A stretch of DNA of 49,858 nucleotides. It comes from CAZIOH01 sp964540815 (GTDB taxonomy: Bacteria > Myxococcota_A > Polyangia > Fen-1088). The DNA is taken from assembly GCA_964540815.1 (NCBI GenBank), contig CAZIOH010000045.1, forward strand, positions 1 through 49,858, given 5' to 3'. The position numbers were made by a program, and so were the translations under genes. Below the pieces are notes generated by a model that was given only the letters and a program-made list of their open reading frames with translations, was not told where the DNA came from and did no database searches. Each line of letters starts with the position of its first letter. Position 1 is the first letter of the stretch. This document shows, piece after piece, positions 49,834 through 49,858 of the stretch.

Positions 49834-49858
49834 CCCCTCCCGGGGACGACGAGAGGCG

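Noticed and set aside
1..49858. tRNA, rRNA, CRISPR, insertion sequences, prophage
   Set aside because: No cloverleaf with GGTTCGA arm, no regularly spaced repeats, and no transposase or integrase-like frame was seen by eye.

Overview
The window is very GC-rich DNA from what looks like a Myxococcota genome of the Polyangia/Sorangium type. This is inferred from gene content, not from any marker gene. The signs are a Ser/Thr kinase with the catalytic-loop variant HRDVSPGN, several lipoproteins with long Gly/Ser/Thr linkers, a DUF1552/DUF1592 pair, an ECF42-type sigma factor beside a DGPF protein, a LanB-like enzyme and an FkbM methyltransferase. Two runs of exactly 100 N (28201-28300 and 43609-43708) show that this is a scaffolded draft assembly. 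Both gaps fall inside short tandem repeats. No rRNA, tRNA, CRISPR array, transposase, prophage or integrase was found.

Layout. 1-680: the 3' end of a CstA-type transporter overlapping a YbdD-like gene. 706-6959 (minus): a tightly overlapping four-gene operon of di-haem peroxidase lipoprotein, outer-membrane barrel, cupredoxin-like protein and membrane-sensor Ser/Thr kinase. 7305-8651 (plus): a secreted esterase lipoprotein. 8713-9531 (minus): remnants of an RND efflux operon (adaptor tail, permease head, TolC tail). 9553-12035: a lipoprotein and a porin-like barrel. 12156-15181: a formylglycine-generating-enzyme-like lipoprotein and a PAS-only protein. 15217-19593 (plus): a P-type ATPase, a GyrI-like protein and a glycosyltransferase. 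19624-21015 (minus): an FkbM methyltransferase and a tiny lipoprotein. 21124-22608 (plus): polyphosphate:AMP phosphotransferase.

22640-30115 (minus) is the most intriguing block. A DGPF protein, an ECF42 sigma factor with a variable EDG-repeat tail, a small lipoprotein, a short unknown protein, a dienelactone-hydrolase-fold protein that has lost its catalytic Cys and His, a TPR protein and a LanB-type dehydratase domain protein run in one direction with short or no gaps. No precursor peptide is visible, so a tRNA-dependent modification system or an orphan LanB system is possible but unproven.

30231-33380: an AraC regulator divergent from a DUF3224/monooxygenase pair, then a short-chain dehydrogenase. 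33619-35262: a BrkB-like membrane protein and Mug glycosylase. 35387-38235: a GlcD-like FAD oxidase, its FadR-type regulator, a clear palindromic operator and a divergent isochorismatase-like hydrolase. 38412-43518 (plus): a triple universal-stress protein, a secreted phosphoesterase and a Tat-exported phospholipase C. 43739-48203 (minus): DUF1592 and DUF1552 proteins and an SGNH-hydrolase lipoprotein. 48318-49777: a small protein divergent from a protein with possible kinase-like motifs.

Together the genes point to a predatory or saprophytic lifestyle with many exported hydrolases, redox proteins and surface lipoproteins. All functional calls come from reading motifs by eye. No database search was run.
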